Positions 44,962-57,719 of a DNA stretch of 64,000 bases are shown piece after piece. The DNA comes from Hemileia vastatrix (Eukaryota > Basidiomycota > Pucciniomycetes > Pucciniales > Zaghouaniaceae), in assembly GCA_030280995.1 (NCBI GenBank), contig JASXTE010000007.1, forward strand, positions 3,518,001 through 3,582,000, written 5' to 3'. Under the pieces are notes generated by a model. That model made no database searches and was not told where the DNA came from. It was given only the letters and a program-made list of their open reading frames with translations. A program made the translations under genes and the position numbers. The stretch's first letter is position 1; every line of letters starts with the position of its first letter.

Positions 44962-46376
44962 ACCAGCCAGGCTCCCCCTGGTTGGTAGTTTATTTTTTAT
45001 AGTAGTCAATGTTGCTTAAAGCAACACCGGCTGCTCAAATCTCACCTTAAAAAATCCCAGCCAGTGTTATCTGGATGGGAGATTCAAAAAACAGTTTGCA
45101 ACTAAAGTCGCTACAAGCGACTTTTCTTGCTTTAAAAAAAGACTTGAAGCCAGTTTTATACTGGCTGCAAGTCAATAATATAAAAAAAACAAGCAAAGTT
45201 TCTGCATGCAACTTCACTTGCTTTTAAACCCAACATCTTGCAGGCAGTTTAAAACTGCCTTCAAAATGTATTATAAAATTGACCAAAGCCACTTTTAGTG
45301 GATTTGGTGATTTTTTTTTAATTTTTATTAAACGCTGCCAGCTTAAAGCTGGCAGCAATTTTTTTTTTTTTCAATCCCAAGCCTGGGTTATTTTTTTAAC
45401 CTTAATTTCAAAATACTACCAGCCAGGCTCCCCCTGGTTGGTATTAACTGTTTTAAGGAGCCAATGTTGCTTAAAGCAACATTGGCTGCTCAATCACCTT
45501 AAAACCTCCCAGCCAGTTTTATCTGGCTGGGAGATGAAAAAATTATTATTGAAACCAAAGTTGCTACAAGCAACTTTGTTTTCTTTAAAAAAAGACTTGC
45601 AGCCAGTTTTATACTGTCTAAAAGTCATTAATATAAAAAAAGAAAGCAAAGTTGCTGCATTCAACTTCACTTGCTTTTAAACGCAAAATCGTTCAGGCAG
45701 TTTTAAACTGCCTGCAATATGTATTATTTAATTGACCAAAGCCACTTTTAGTGGCCTTGATCATTTTATTTTATATTTTTTATTAAATGCTGCCAGCTTA
45801 AAGCTGGCAGAAAACTAAAGTTTTTATATTCAAAGCCAAGCCACTTCCTGTGGCTTGGGTTCTTTTTTTATGTAATTATAAATTATTACCAGCCAGGCTC
45901 CCCCTGGCTGCTAGTAAATTTTTTAAGCAGCCAATTTTGCTTAAAGAAACATTGGCTGCTCGATCACCTTACAACCTCCCAGCCAGTGTTATCTGGCTGG
46001 GAGATGAAAAAATTATTATTGCAACCAAAGTTGCTACAAGCTACATTGGTTGCTTTAAAAAAAGACTTGCAGCCAGTTTTATACTGGCTGCAAGTCATTA
46101 ATATAAAAAAAAGCAAGTAAAGTTGCTGCATGCAACTTTTCTCGCTTTTAAACACAAAATGTTGCAGGAAGTTTTAAACTTCCTGAAAGATGTATTATGA
46201 AAATGTCCAAAGCCACATTTAGTGGCTTTGGTCATTTTTTTCATTTTTATTAAATGCTGCCAGCTTTAAGCTGGCAGAAATTTATTTTATTTTTTTCCAT
46301 CCCGAGTCACTTCCTGTGGCTCAGGTTATTTTTTTTGTTTTTTTAAATTATTACCAGCCAGGCTCCCCCTGGCTTG
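44962..46376. repeat. Tandem array of ~465-bp units, each with about ten hairpins
   Basis: Units begin at 44962, 45418 and 45888 (456, 470 and 465 bp), and a truncated fourth starts at 46353. Each opens with ACCAGCCAGGCTCCCCCTGG. Successive perfect or near-perfect hairpins follow: GCCAATGTTGC/GCAACATTGGC, CTCCCAGCCAG/CTGGCTGGGAG, AAAGTTGC/GCAACTTT, GACTTGCAGCCAG/CTGGCTGCAAGTC, AAAGTTGCTGCATGCAACTT, GCAGGCAG/CTGCCTGC, CAAAGCCAC/GTGGCTTTG, CTGCCAGC/GCTGGCAG and AAGCCAC/GTGGCTT. Loops are short (TTTTA, TTAAA or CTACA type). Some stems differ between units on both arms at once. Open frames across the array are not credible genes. Confidence 0.9.
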
Positions 46377-46649
46377 TAGTGTTATCTGAAATTTGAAATC
46401 TTGTAAAAAAGTTTAGAAGAAATATGAAATGCATATTCTTTGATACATTATGATTTATGAAGTAGAGGATTGATGAAGGGATTAATAGCTTAAAAATAAA
46501 ATGGGCCATTGCTGATAAGGAGAGTTCTAAAACAAGAGATATTTCTATGAAAATGAGATGTGATAGAGTAAATTAGGGGGTCTCAAAATTGATCAAATAT
46601 TCCACATAAACATGCCAGAAAAAAATTACCAAACACCCCATCAGAAAAT

Positions 46650-46713
46650 GAAATACACCTGCCCTAGACAGGTGTATTTTGATGGTGTGTTTGACCTCAA
46701 ACACACCTTCATT
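46650..46713. repeat. Two adjacent strong hairpins near the left end of the candidate element
   Basis: AAATACACCTG pairs with CAGGTGTATTT, then GGTGTGTTTG with CAAACACACC after a gap of about 4 bases. TTTTGATGG upstream of the second and CCATCAAAA downstream can close an outer stem. Confidence 0.75.
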
Positions 46714-47633
46714 TGGGAGCAAAAAGCCATCAAAACATTTCTCTCCTTCATCTTGGCTAGTCAGAACTATGTAAAGACAAGCTATCTCCTTAGATTCTTC
46801 TTCAACTAATTCTTAAGGGCTTATTATTCAACATGTGAAAAACGTGACTTCCAACCACTTAAGCAGCCACTTCATCATACACTCACCCTTAGTCTTCATC
46901 ACCATTTTACTAAAATTCCTCTTTCAGTCCATTGTAAACTAGAAATAACTGCTACCACTCTAGCCCTGGATCTATTGGTTAACTCAGATACCAACTCCAA
47001 TGCTGAAATTAACTTGGCTTACATGTGTGACATGCTAAATAATCACTAATTATATTACAGAACACTTTCCATACAATACCAACCACAATTTAACCTTGAA
47101 GTTCTTTAAAGCATTCTTGAAATTAGCTTTAAACAGATATTTTGCACAACCTTGCCTGGATTTCTCAGTTACTTGAACTGAAAAAAGATCACTCAATTTT
47201 CAGAAATGATTCTTGTTGTCCATAAAGAGATCCTCCTATTAAAATCTGTGTTGCACTTTGTCATTTTAGTTCAAATTGAAATGGTGGCACATTTACCCAT
47301 CTTGAAAACCTCTTCCAGATCAGAGATGGAAATAAATATTTTGATTGTAAAAAAATACTTTGAATCTCTCTTATATACATTGCATGCTTCTACTCTTTCT
47401 ATTTTTTAGGATTCCATTTGATTAAATGTTTTTTATTTAAATTATAAGTAATGTTTTCTCCATATCTACATGACTAAAATTCATTCTGGATTTCTATTAA
47501 TAATTTGGTTAAATATGGTTTTTAACAGCTTCATTAACCAACCCTTATGCACAAGATGCGTAAATTAACAAATTTTATTTTTCTAAATCTAGAAATTTGG
47601 TGCTACCCTCACCTGCGTCTCACTATATTAGCG

Positions 47634-47825
47634 GGTGGTGATTGCCATTTTTTTTATGTCAAAAAAATTTTTATGTCTGAAAAAAAAAATGGCAATACCT
47701 CATCCTGAATTTTATTGTGGGAGGGGGTGGAGATTGCCATTTTTTTCATGTCAAAAAAATATTTATGTAAGAAAAAAAAATCACAATACCTCCCCCTACA
47801 ATTTACTGTGGGAGGGGGTAAAGAT
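47634..47825. repeat. Two tandem ~97-bp units with an ATTGCCATTTTTT palindrome
   Basis: Each unit carries ATTGCCATTTTTTT and, about 30 bases on, its complement (in unit two TGGC has drifted to TCAC). GTGGGAGGGGGTG separates the units. Small frames here arise from the repeat. Confidence 0.7.
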
Positions 47826-50098
47826 TACAAAATTTTCATTTTAATTTCATAAATTCTTAAATAAATCAATAAAAAATATATTCAGCCAAATAAAAGTAAT
47901 GGGATTCACAATTCCACCTGCTAATGATTTCAGATGTGACCAAAGCCAAATTAATCATATGACAAGCAATGTATTGACAATTCATCCATTCAATACAAAA
48001 AATTAATTAAATGAATAAATTTATACAGCAGAAAGGCTCAATTGTGCAAAATTTTTATTTGATTGATTATAATTAATAATTGATAATTTAAAAATTTATG
48101 AAATAAAAAAAAATGGAAAATCTTCTAATTACCATATTTGGATCCCCTCCCTTAAGATTTACTATAAATAGGGCCCTTCCCCCTTTCTTTACATACCTGG
48201 TTTATTAGACTATGGTTGATCTGAAATTAAAAACCAAAATGAGTAAGTGTTTCACAAGATTCCAAAAAAATGAGAAAACATTTTACAAGATATCAAACAA
48301 GGTATTTACTTGGTAGTTTGATGATTATCTCTTGGATTTTTGATTGATGATTATGCTGAGAAGAGTTCCAAATAGATTTGATGATACCATCTCCTGAAAA
48401 AAATCCAAAACATCAACAAATCAGGGAAAAAATGATTTTTAAAGAAGAAAAATTGAGGAAACAAAAGATAAAAAACAGTTGAGGATTTTACATAAATTGG
48501 GATTGGTACAATGAAAAGTATCAGAAAAAACATGCATATTACAAAATATCAAAATTCAAACATATAAATTAGTATACATAAAAAGAATCAACTTTAAAAG
48601 TAGATATCTCAGAAATTTCTGAGCCAAAATTGATTATGCTTTCTGGAAATGAAATTCATGCCTATAGAGAGACAGTAATCAAAATAATGTGAGATTTGAA
48701 TGAGCCAAAATTCAGCAAATGTTAATATTCATCCTCATAAAAAAATTACAAAATAGGAAGGACTCATCCAAAACTGATATTTAGCTGATAACATCAGAGC
48801 CAAAAGCCTGAAGTATTATTTGAAATAGATTGCATAAGCCCTATATGCATATTATGTAACATTGAACTGAAAAAATGTAAATTAGTCCATGAAACAAGAT
48901 TTAACTTTGGAAGAAGTTATCTCAGCAACCACTGGACCAAATTCAACACCATTTTCTTAAAATAAAATCCATGATTCTGGATATTCTTCCAACAAAAGGA
49001 TATGTCATTTAAAAAATGCTAACCCTATTTCTGACCTTTTATTTTTGACTTAAAAGAAAATCAAAAAAGGGTTATAAAAATTAAAGCCAGGTACTATCAA
49101 TGGTCTAAAAAGATCTATTTTAGCTACCTATGTTTTTTATAAGTATTATATTTCTTGAAGAGTTAGACCTACTTGAGAAGATTAAAATAAAGTTGATGGA
49201 AGTTTGATACAAGTGGATGATTAATATCTACAACAACAAGTGAGCCAAATCAGATGTTGCTTGGTGGATATGAGAGCTAAGCTTCTGTAGAACTTTCTTA
49301 AAAGTGGAAATGGGATTTGAGAAAACAAAAAAAGAAACAGAAACAAAAACAAAAACAAAAACAAATTCAGAAAAAGAACATCAGTTAAAATCGAAAAAAA
49401 GATGGTGGGAGGATGACTTACCTGATGAGATGTCTTCAGAGATGTAAAAGGACCAGATAGAAGTTCAAGATGTGATGGATAAAAGAGATAGAAGAAGAGT
49501 TAAGGAAGTGAGAGAGGATGAATAAAAAGATATGAGGAATCATTGAAAAACAGAAAGAATGAAAAATTATGCAATTTCTGAAATATCCAACTTCATGTTG
49601 AGATTATTAAACAAAATGAATCAGGAAGGGAAAAATTATGCTTTCAGTGAAAATTAGAAATAAAAGTCTATATGCAAAAAAAAACCCCAATTGGAAAGTA
49701 CATGCAACTTGATCATTTTGAGAGCATGAAAAAAGGATTTAAAAGGGTTGGGTTGACAATTTTGTAGTGTTCTTGGCATGATGACTAAGTTTTGAGGATA
49801 TAAATTTGTTCAGGAATTTTTGATAAAGAAAGTAATGAAAAACTCAAAATTTACTGGGGCACCATGTGTAAAAATTTGTATCAAAAAAGTGGGAGGATAA
49901 AGATGTGATGTGTGGTGAATTGGGAGGATCTTTAGATTGGTTGGCTGTGCTGTGGTTGGAAAATTTTCACTAAAGTAGGACATATTTGACCCCATTTTTA
50001 AGATCTCATGTACTAAATCAGCCATGTTTCATGGTCTGTTTATGTGGTGGTTTTCAAATGAAATCCACCAGGTATATTTTTTCAAGTTTGAGACCCCC

Positions 50099-51160
50099 TA
50101 TTAAAAATTAGATGGGTAGAGGAGGAGGAAGAGATCCTCAAGAAGATGAATAAATTATTACTTTCAAAATTTTTTACAGATAAATATTAAATTGAAATAA
50201 ATTTTGTAAATATTTTTGTCATTATATTGGTTTCCACTTTTAAATGCAGTTACTATTTCACATGTACTCATACCAAAACTTGGGAAAGTGATTTTTATAA
50301 GAATTAAATATTTAAATAGGAATACTTGCATGTTAATTTCCATAACAACCATTCAAGTTATACACTTTAAGGACTATTTTTTTTTTACTTAAATATAAAT
50401 TTTTCTTTTAGTTGAGTGATTGAAGATTTTATTTTCAATAGCCTGTAGGTCTTATATTTTAGGTAAAATATAAAAAATTATACAAAATTTAGTTTTTCAA
50501 AGACTTAATAGATTAGAAGTGAGAAGTGACTATAATCTTTTTAAAATTTGAAAATATGCAGGGCATTAGTTATTTCAATCCCTATAGTTATTAATATTTT
50601 TGATCAAAAAATTTGCTAAATTTATCTATTGTTACAATTATGTAGTAAAAGATATTATTATTGTAAATTAAATTTACTTTCATAATTTTATGGTTTATCT
50701 TTTGAATGCAAAGTAATTATTAGGTATGTTAATGAATAATTTTCTTCCTCTAAATTGATAATAATATTTTATATTCAAAAGCTTATGTTGGATCAATGTG
50801 TGCTCAATGTGTGCTCAATGAAGGATAAAATCATGGTTATAGTTGATCAACTTATGCATAACTTGAGATTAATTGAGGTTCATTTTTGGACCAATCTGAG
50901 AATAAATGTAAATATAACTCTAATTTACTTATGTTTATAAAGTATTCATAAACCTGGAATAATTAAGGAACACTCTAAATTTCAGGAGAGGGGATTGCTA
51001 GCAATTCACCCCTAGATTTCCTGTGGTGAAATTTTTTACTGTGTGATACAAATTGGAAAATTAGAAAAGAAAAATAAAAAAAGGGGAAGCTCTGAAAAAG
51101 AAGGAGTAGAAAAGAGTTTTTATTGGAGGAAGGGAAATAAAGAAAAGGATGGGAATTACT
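50099..51160. other. AT-rich spacer
   Basis: No gene is supported between the candidate element and the next gene relic. Confidence 0.5.
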
Positions 51161-52190
51161 TTAACACCCATCGAGGAAGGCATACTCCCAGTCCTTGTAA
51201 ACATTTTTGTAAGTAAAATTCAGAGTTTTGAACAGGGAGACTAGGTCTTGTATGTCTTTTTTGTTAAGAGCCCGAGTTTCTTTAAGATAGTTTAAAACAG
51301 CATCAAGAGCCTTGTTGAAGCAGTTGATGATGCGGTAATTGGGAGCAGCAACAACTCAATTAAGGACTTTCCAATCTTCAGGGAAAGGGAGGTGGATGTG
51401 AGGAGCTTCTTCCTCAAAAGTGTTGTTGGACATTGGCCAAGCTAAAAGCCAATAATCAAAAATAGTTAGCTGAGGAGTGGCTTCTTTCTCTGGCCAGGTA
51501 ATAACATACTTGGAAACTGGTGAAAGGTTGGTGCCAGGGGTGGCAGCCCAGAAGGGGTCTTCTTCAAGGCCTGGGATGATAATTTCTACACGTGGAACTG
51601 ATGCATTGTGGAATAAGGCGTATGAAGGACCTGCTAAGTGGAAAAGAGAATAGTTTCAGTAAAGGAAAAGAAGTTTTTTTTAGGAAAAATTACAGTATGA
51701 ATTGACTCTTCAGAGAAGAGCAAATGATGAGTGGAATTAGAAGAAGTGCTTGGCTTTGGCAAGTGGTGTGTTTTCTTGGATCTTTTAGGAGAAGTGCACT
51801 TAATAACCAACTGAACCATAAGGTTTCATGTCAAAGTGTTGGGATTGACAGTGGTAGTGGTGGCCACAGGAGCAGCAATGACAGGTGGAAAATTGAGACG
51901 GAATTTTATTTTGAAACTCTTACAAAAGTTGCAGGACTACAAAGGAAGGAAAATAAAATCAGGGTCAAGTATTTAAGGAGGAAAGAGAAGGAAAAAGAAC
52001 TTACTGTGAAGAAGCCTTTATCGAGTTCAGATTTTGAAAAATGATAAGGGGTGATGCTGTTTTCAGTACAGTGCTTACAATGCTTGGCTCCAGTCAAGAT
52101 GGGTTTGTGGTGGGAGCTGTGACAACAAAGGCTTTTTGGGTATTGACAAATTGACAGATAGTGTTGACAATTCCATTCTTGATATTCATG
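51161..52190 (-). pseudogene. Relic of a spliced cysteine-rich gene
   Basis: On the minus strand an exon ending at 52005 encodes two Cys pairs, including AKHCKHCTENSITPYHFS. An intron 52004-51937 (GTAAGT...TTTGTAG, 68 nt) leads in frame to SCNFCKSFKIKFRLNFPP. The frame has a TGA at 51826-51828, then MVQLVIKCTSPKRSKKTHH, then a likely second intron near 51,700-51,635 whose phase I could not resolve. A last open part follows from about 51,630 (YALFHNASVPRVEIIIPGL) with a TGA at 51356-51358, ending NVYKDWEYAFLDGC at TAA 51161-51163. The two C-x2-C pairs with a basic stretch after the second resemble the antisense genes of B, but the third and sixth cysteines are Pro and Phe here. Kinship is therefore only suggested. 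The start codon is not certain. Confidence 0.5.
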
Positions 52191-55100
52191 ATAAGATAGA
52201 AGAAAGATGAAGATAAGAAGGAGAACTAGTTATAGAGATGAAGATAAACTAGAAGATTTTAGAAGAGAAGAAGAAGGAATGAGGAAAAAGTGCAAGATAT
52301 GCACTTGGTTTTATAGTGCCTGGGGAAAGTTGTGAGTAGAGGCACCACAAAATATTTTGGGGGAACTTGCTAGTAAGTCCTCAAATTGAATTCAGATAGA
52401 ACTCAGCTGGAGCTCAGACTGAAGTGATATTGAGCTTTCACTTGAAATAAGCTTAAGACCTCAAACAAATAAGAATGAATCTTTCTTGAAAAAATAGTGA
52501 AACTGTCATGATAATTGAATGGAAACCAGAAAAACTCATTTCAAGAATTTAACCAAGTCACTCTATTTGTTGATGAATCTTATATGAATAATAATTTATT
52601 AATTTAAGTTGATCAATGAAAAGACATAAAATCATATTATTTCCTTCTAAAGTATCACATTTGTTAAATATAGTAAAGTTGTTAAAACTTTCAGGTAACA
52701 TTTAAAAAACAATCAGTGACTTTTTTTATTACATAAAACTATTATTCCAGAATTGAAACATTGAATTTTTTTAATTAATACAATATAAACTGAAATCTTC
52801 TTTTTTGTATTTCTTGAATTTCCAGTTTAATAAATGATATATCACAATCTATTGAATTATTTAAATAAAAACATGTAATCAAAAGAAACCTTAAATTTAT
52901 TTATAATAGCATACAGTGAAAAACCTGGAACACTTAAATTTAAAGTATAGTAAATATTTTTGAAGCTTTTTAGCTAAATGAAGCACTTTCACAACTTTTT
53001 TACACTAATTACTTGTAATTGAAAAATATTTGATTATATATTAAAAATGACATATTTCTTTAGGCTTTAGAATTCAATGCATTTTTTGGGAAAATAAAAT
53101 GCAAGAAAAAGAAAAAAAAATCAAAGAAATATTTTTCTCTTTTCAAAATTATACCAACTCCTCAGCTACTAAGACAATATATATAATATATCATGGATAA
53201 ATAAAGTATCTATCTAGATTCTATAGTATCTTTTTTATTGGTTTTATAAATATTCTTTAAGCATACTTTCAGTTGGTGAAGTGATCTAGAGAACTCAAGA
53301 AAAATTACCACTCAGTGAAGTATTTTTGTTAAAAATACAGATGAAATTTGCCTCAAGTTATGAAAATATGTTTAAAGTAAATAAATTGATATATATGGAA
53401 AATTTAAGCTGAATAGTATGTTGTAGTTAATGTTGATATTTGAGATAAAAATACTGTTTCCCTAAAGATTCACTTCAAAATTTTAACTTTGTTCCCATGT
53501 AAGAATAGGTGCTCAAGATGAAGTTTTAGGTGTTTTTTAACATTCAATTACTCTATCAAAGGGGTAGAACTGATATTTTTCATCATTATATCATTTTATT
53601 CATAGAGTAACTTTTATATAGCATTTTTTAAGAGGGATACAATAGAGAATTTAGTCATGAAATCATAAAACCTTACCATTATATTAATCAATTTTTGCTT
53701 AGTATAATGTTACTAACATACTTAAAAATATGTGGAAAATATTTTAGTTTTTTGTATTCAAGTTTGATAAAATAAAATTTCAGAGGCTCATATTATTGGT
53801 TGGTGAGATAAAAAATTCACAAGATAAATTTAAAGCTCTAAGATTGATCATTATTCTCAATTTAGAAATATAGGTTAATGGGCTTTAAATACTTTATTTG
53901 AAATGAGATGACAAAGAATATGGGTAAAAATCAATTATTTTAGACATTAAATGAGTCAATATATTTCCTATATTTATTAAACAGAAATACTATACTTATC
54001 CTCTTATATATTTTAAGTATTGAAATTCATTACATGAATAAAGAATTTTTTTAAAAAATTAAATTAAACTGATAATATTATAAATTTCCAGTGAAAAATT
54101 AACAAGAAAAATAAATTCATAAGTGAAATTTAATTTAAATTGAAATTTCTGAAAAATATTTTTTCCTTCTATTTTAAATATTTAAATGTTTATTCATTGG
54201 TGTTATTTGAACTAAAACATATAAATATATATAAAAGAATGTGTTACCAGGAAGTACCTGAATTTTTATTATTTAAAAGAGATATTTTCCTTCATTAAAA
54301 TATATTTAATGTAAATAGGAACTCTGAAACCTGTTTATATATTTTATAGGACTATATACATAACTCTAGGATTTTTTTCAGTCTATCATTTGGAAGAAAA
54401 ATTATACTATAATAATTGAAGATATAATGATATCTATTGAATTTTTTTAAAAAAAGACTTAACAAAGTTTTCTATTTATTACCATGACTCCATATCATAT
54501 AATAAAAATATATTAAAACTATAATATCTACTTTTAAATTTTAAGAATTCTAAAGGACTTCTAACAGCTTAACTAATCTTGAACCACAGTCAAGCATAGG
54601 TTGTCATTGAGAGTTCAATCTATGTTCTATAAAAGCTAAGATATATAATTTTATAAAATTGTATGTATTAATTTCCATAAAAGATTTTTGGAAAGTAAGA
54701 GAGTTCATAGAGTTGTTTCTTTTATTAATTAAATAATAATATACATACTAATAAATATTATAAGTGTTATTTATATGAGTGTTTATCTATTATATGTATT
54801 TATTAATGTATATACAGTAGTCAGAAATTAAAATATTAAGATAAAATTTAGTTATATTGGTAGATCTTGATTTAAATTTTCATTTGAAGATCATGATTCA
54901 TGAAAAAGATTAATTTCACCTCACCAGCAGCACTCACATGTAAATTCAAAACTATTTAAGTTAACCTGATGAGGCCTATGAAAATAAGTAAAGCTGTCAG
55001 GCTAAGATCAACTAAATGGACGTGAACTAGCTTGAAAAGTCTTTGTCTAGAAGATTTAAATGGTCCTATTTGAATACTGTAGTATAAATCCAACAAATAG

Positions 55101-55650
55101 TAAAATTTAATTCAAAATAAAGCTTTCAGTAATATAATTCTCACTATTCTTATATGTGGCTTACAATCTTTTTAGTTTGTAGAAAAATAGATTTAATAAT
55201 TTCAGATACTATTCAAAAGTCTTATAAAAGTACTAATTGATTTTTATTGTAATTTATTTGGTTATATTGGTTAAATTGAAGTGATAAAGAATGTAGAAAC
55301 AAGACCAAAAAACCTCCTCCCTTTATACACACTGAGTTCCCCAATAAATCCCTTGATGTACCATCCAATACAATGTTAATGACTCATCAAACAACTAATA
55401 GATCTCTCCATCAACACCCCTAGTGACCCATGACATAATTAGACAAGCAACAACCACCAAAATCCTATTAATAATAAGGGAGATCCATCAAAATTAAAGA
55501 AAAGACAAAAAGAGAGTATATGCATGTAAAAAAATGATATAAAAGACTAAAGGAAACTTTTTTAAGGCTAATAATAGCTTAATAATAAGGGGAACTTACT
55601 GTAAAAATGGAGGGGCTAATCCCAACATTATATTACGTGAAATTCCCATC
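52191..55650. other. AT-rich intergenic DNA
   Basis: No gene, structured repeat or transposon end is supported. The base composition is extremely AT-rich throughout. Confidence 0.5.
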
Positions 55651-55708
55651 CAAAAATAACAAATATTGACTGAGAAACCACCCAAAAAGTTAAAAAAGAG
55701 CGTGAGAT

Positions 55709-56750
55709 GTGGGGTAACTACATGCAGTCCTTGACAGGCGCTTGCATGGGTAAATCCTTGACTAAATTTAGGCAAATTTAAGTGTGGTGATGAAACAAGG
55801 TGCCAAGAGTGAGGTTATTAATGAAATTAGTGCATATAAACAAGCTCAATGCACTATTAATTAAGCTAGGACACTAAATAAGCGCCTGTCACCTATTTTA
55901 CTGTGTTTCCCCACAGTGGGCCTATGTCACCGGACGACCTACACACAAGGTCGAGGATGTTCCTGCAAGTGAGATGAAAGGTCTAGATACTTCTTCGAAG
56001 CACAGAGGGATGTTTCGAGGAAGTGATTCAAAGATGACTCGAAGGAAGATCTACTGCTTCGAGATATGTTCGAGAAGAATCTTAATATAGTTTGAAAGGT
56101 AATATTAAAATTCTTACAATCTCACAAAGGGTTGGAAACTCAACAATCAAGATTTAGGATTTATAAGTGATTATTGAGAAATGAATGAAAGATACAATAA
56201 TAATGATTTTCAATTTAGAGTTTTACCACTATTAAGTATATATACGTTTTATAATTTAATTCTAAGGAATATCAAACCAAAAACCCAACCCTTTTTATAT
56301 CCTTTACTCCTCCTCACATTGACCTCATACCAATCCACTATTCTGCACACCACAGACCATTTAAAATATATCCATTACACCTGGACCCTCCTCACTAACA
56401 TCCGTTAACCCCTTAATCCTTCACTAACCATTCCGTCCATGCTCACTACCCCTTAATAACCCACAGACATTTCATAAACCTTTTAATGTACTATTATATT
56501 GATTATTGCGCTGTGCGTCGCTTATTGAGAAAAAAACTAAGACACACTATTGAGAAATTGACTAATTTAGATTTAGAGTTTAGACTAGCGCAGTTGAATA
56601 GTGAGTAGACAAAGGAAAGTTGCAGTTGCTATGGAGAATTGCTTTCTGCGCTTCGAGTATGGATTTGAGCCCCTTATTATTGATTTAATGAGCTGATTTT
56701 GCCTCGAGTGTCACGTGGCGTGTGACAGCGTAGAATGTGGGGTAATTATA
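55709..56750. other. Island of more complex sequence, possible LTR remnant
   Basis: It starts TGTGGGGTAACTA, and TGTGGGGTAATTA recurs at about 56,738, as would the edges of a repeat. It holds a 12-bp inverted repeat (TGACAGGCGCTT at 55731, AAGCGCCTGTCA at 55880) and a cluster of TTCGAA/TTCGAG sites at 55,990-56,075. No coding frame is supported. Solo LTR is only one possible reading. Confidence 0.25.
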
Positions 56751-57615
56751 GTGTGAAAAAGCTAACTTTCCTATAAATGAAGCTATTCACATGGGAAAAA
56801 AGCAGGCAGTATATGGCCAGTACACAGAAGCCATTTCTGGCATAAAAAACAACAAATTTTAAAAGTATTATTTTTATGCATTTAAATAGCCAAATCAATA
56901 GTCCTCAATGAGCCCAATTGATCTGTCAAAGTGCATTTTTGATATTCTCAATTTTATAGTGCATATAGTCAACTTTAAGTGAAATAAAGCGCATTTCTTG
57001 TTTTTTGAATAAAACAGTGAAAATAACAGCTTTAAGTGTACTTAAAAATTATGTAGCCTTATACTTAAAGTTCTTAAGATTACCCTAACATATTCAAACC
57101 AAATATTAAGTACATAAGACTTATAAAAGGTGGATATATAGGTGTATATAAGGTGTTATAATGGCATATTTTGTATATTATCATAATTTTACTTATGTAT
57201 ACTGTTTGTGTACTATTAATTATTATTCCCATGTATAGTTCATGTGTTTAACATAACTTATAAGCCCTTTTTACTCAGTCCTGGGTATATACAGGCTGAC
57301 AAAAGCATTAATCAACTTTTTTTGTCTGAATTATTTTCTAAAATACATTTTTTTTCAATATATATATATATATAATTATAAACCACATTACATGAAATTG
57401 TTTTAAAAAATAATTATACTACTATTAAATGGGTTTTTCTTATTATCTATTGCTTCTAATTCTTTATATTTTAATATATATAATTAATAATTAATACATC
57501 TTTATTTTGAATAAGTAAGCATTGATAAAAATCCATACAACATAATTCTAAAATTCTTTAAATTATAGCATAAATAAAGAGCTGCTGTATTCTATTCAAA
57601 ATTATGATATATGTC
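56751..57615. other. AT-rich spacer
   Basis: Nothing to annotate apart from a short TA dinucleotide run near 57,360. Confidence 0.5.
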
Positions 57616-57719
57616 TAAAACTACATCAGATTTAATTTTGGTACCTTAGAGACTTCATGTTTTAAGTAACATTTTATGTCAGTGTACTCTGTTCTTTGCC
57701 CAAAGAACAGAGTCCATCT

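Larger units (their letters stand above)
46576..50098. mobile_element. Candidate TA-flanked terminal-inverted-repeat element
   Basis: GGGGGTCTCAAAATTGA at the left end (46576) is matched by the reverse complement at the right end (GGGGGTCTCAAACTTGA); about 24 of 29 terminal bases agree. TA flanks both ends (46574-46575 and 50099-50100), as for Tc1/mariner-type insertions. The 3.5-kb interior has no recognisable transposase. It does contain hairpins (46650-46713), two copies of an A/T-core palindrome (47636-47790) and an ACAAAA microsatellite near 49,335-49,366. A non-autonomous or decayed element is the best reading; the class is uncertain. Confidence 0.5.

Noticed and set aside
45279..45680. 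133-codon frame in the multi-hairpin array
   Set aside because: It runs straight through hairpin repeats and the other units do not keep it open.
46612..46809. 65-codon frame near the left end of the candidate TIR element
   Set aside because: Most of it is the pair of hairpins; no family resemblance.
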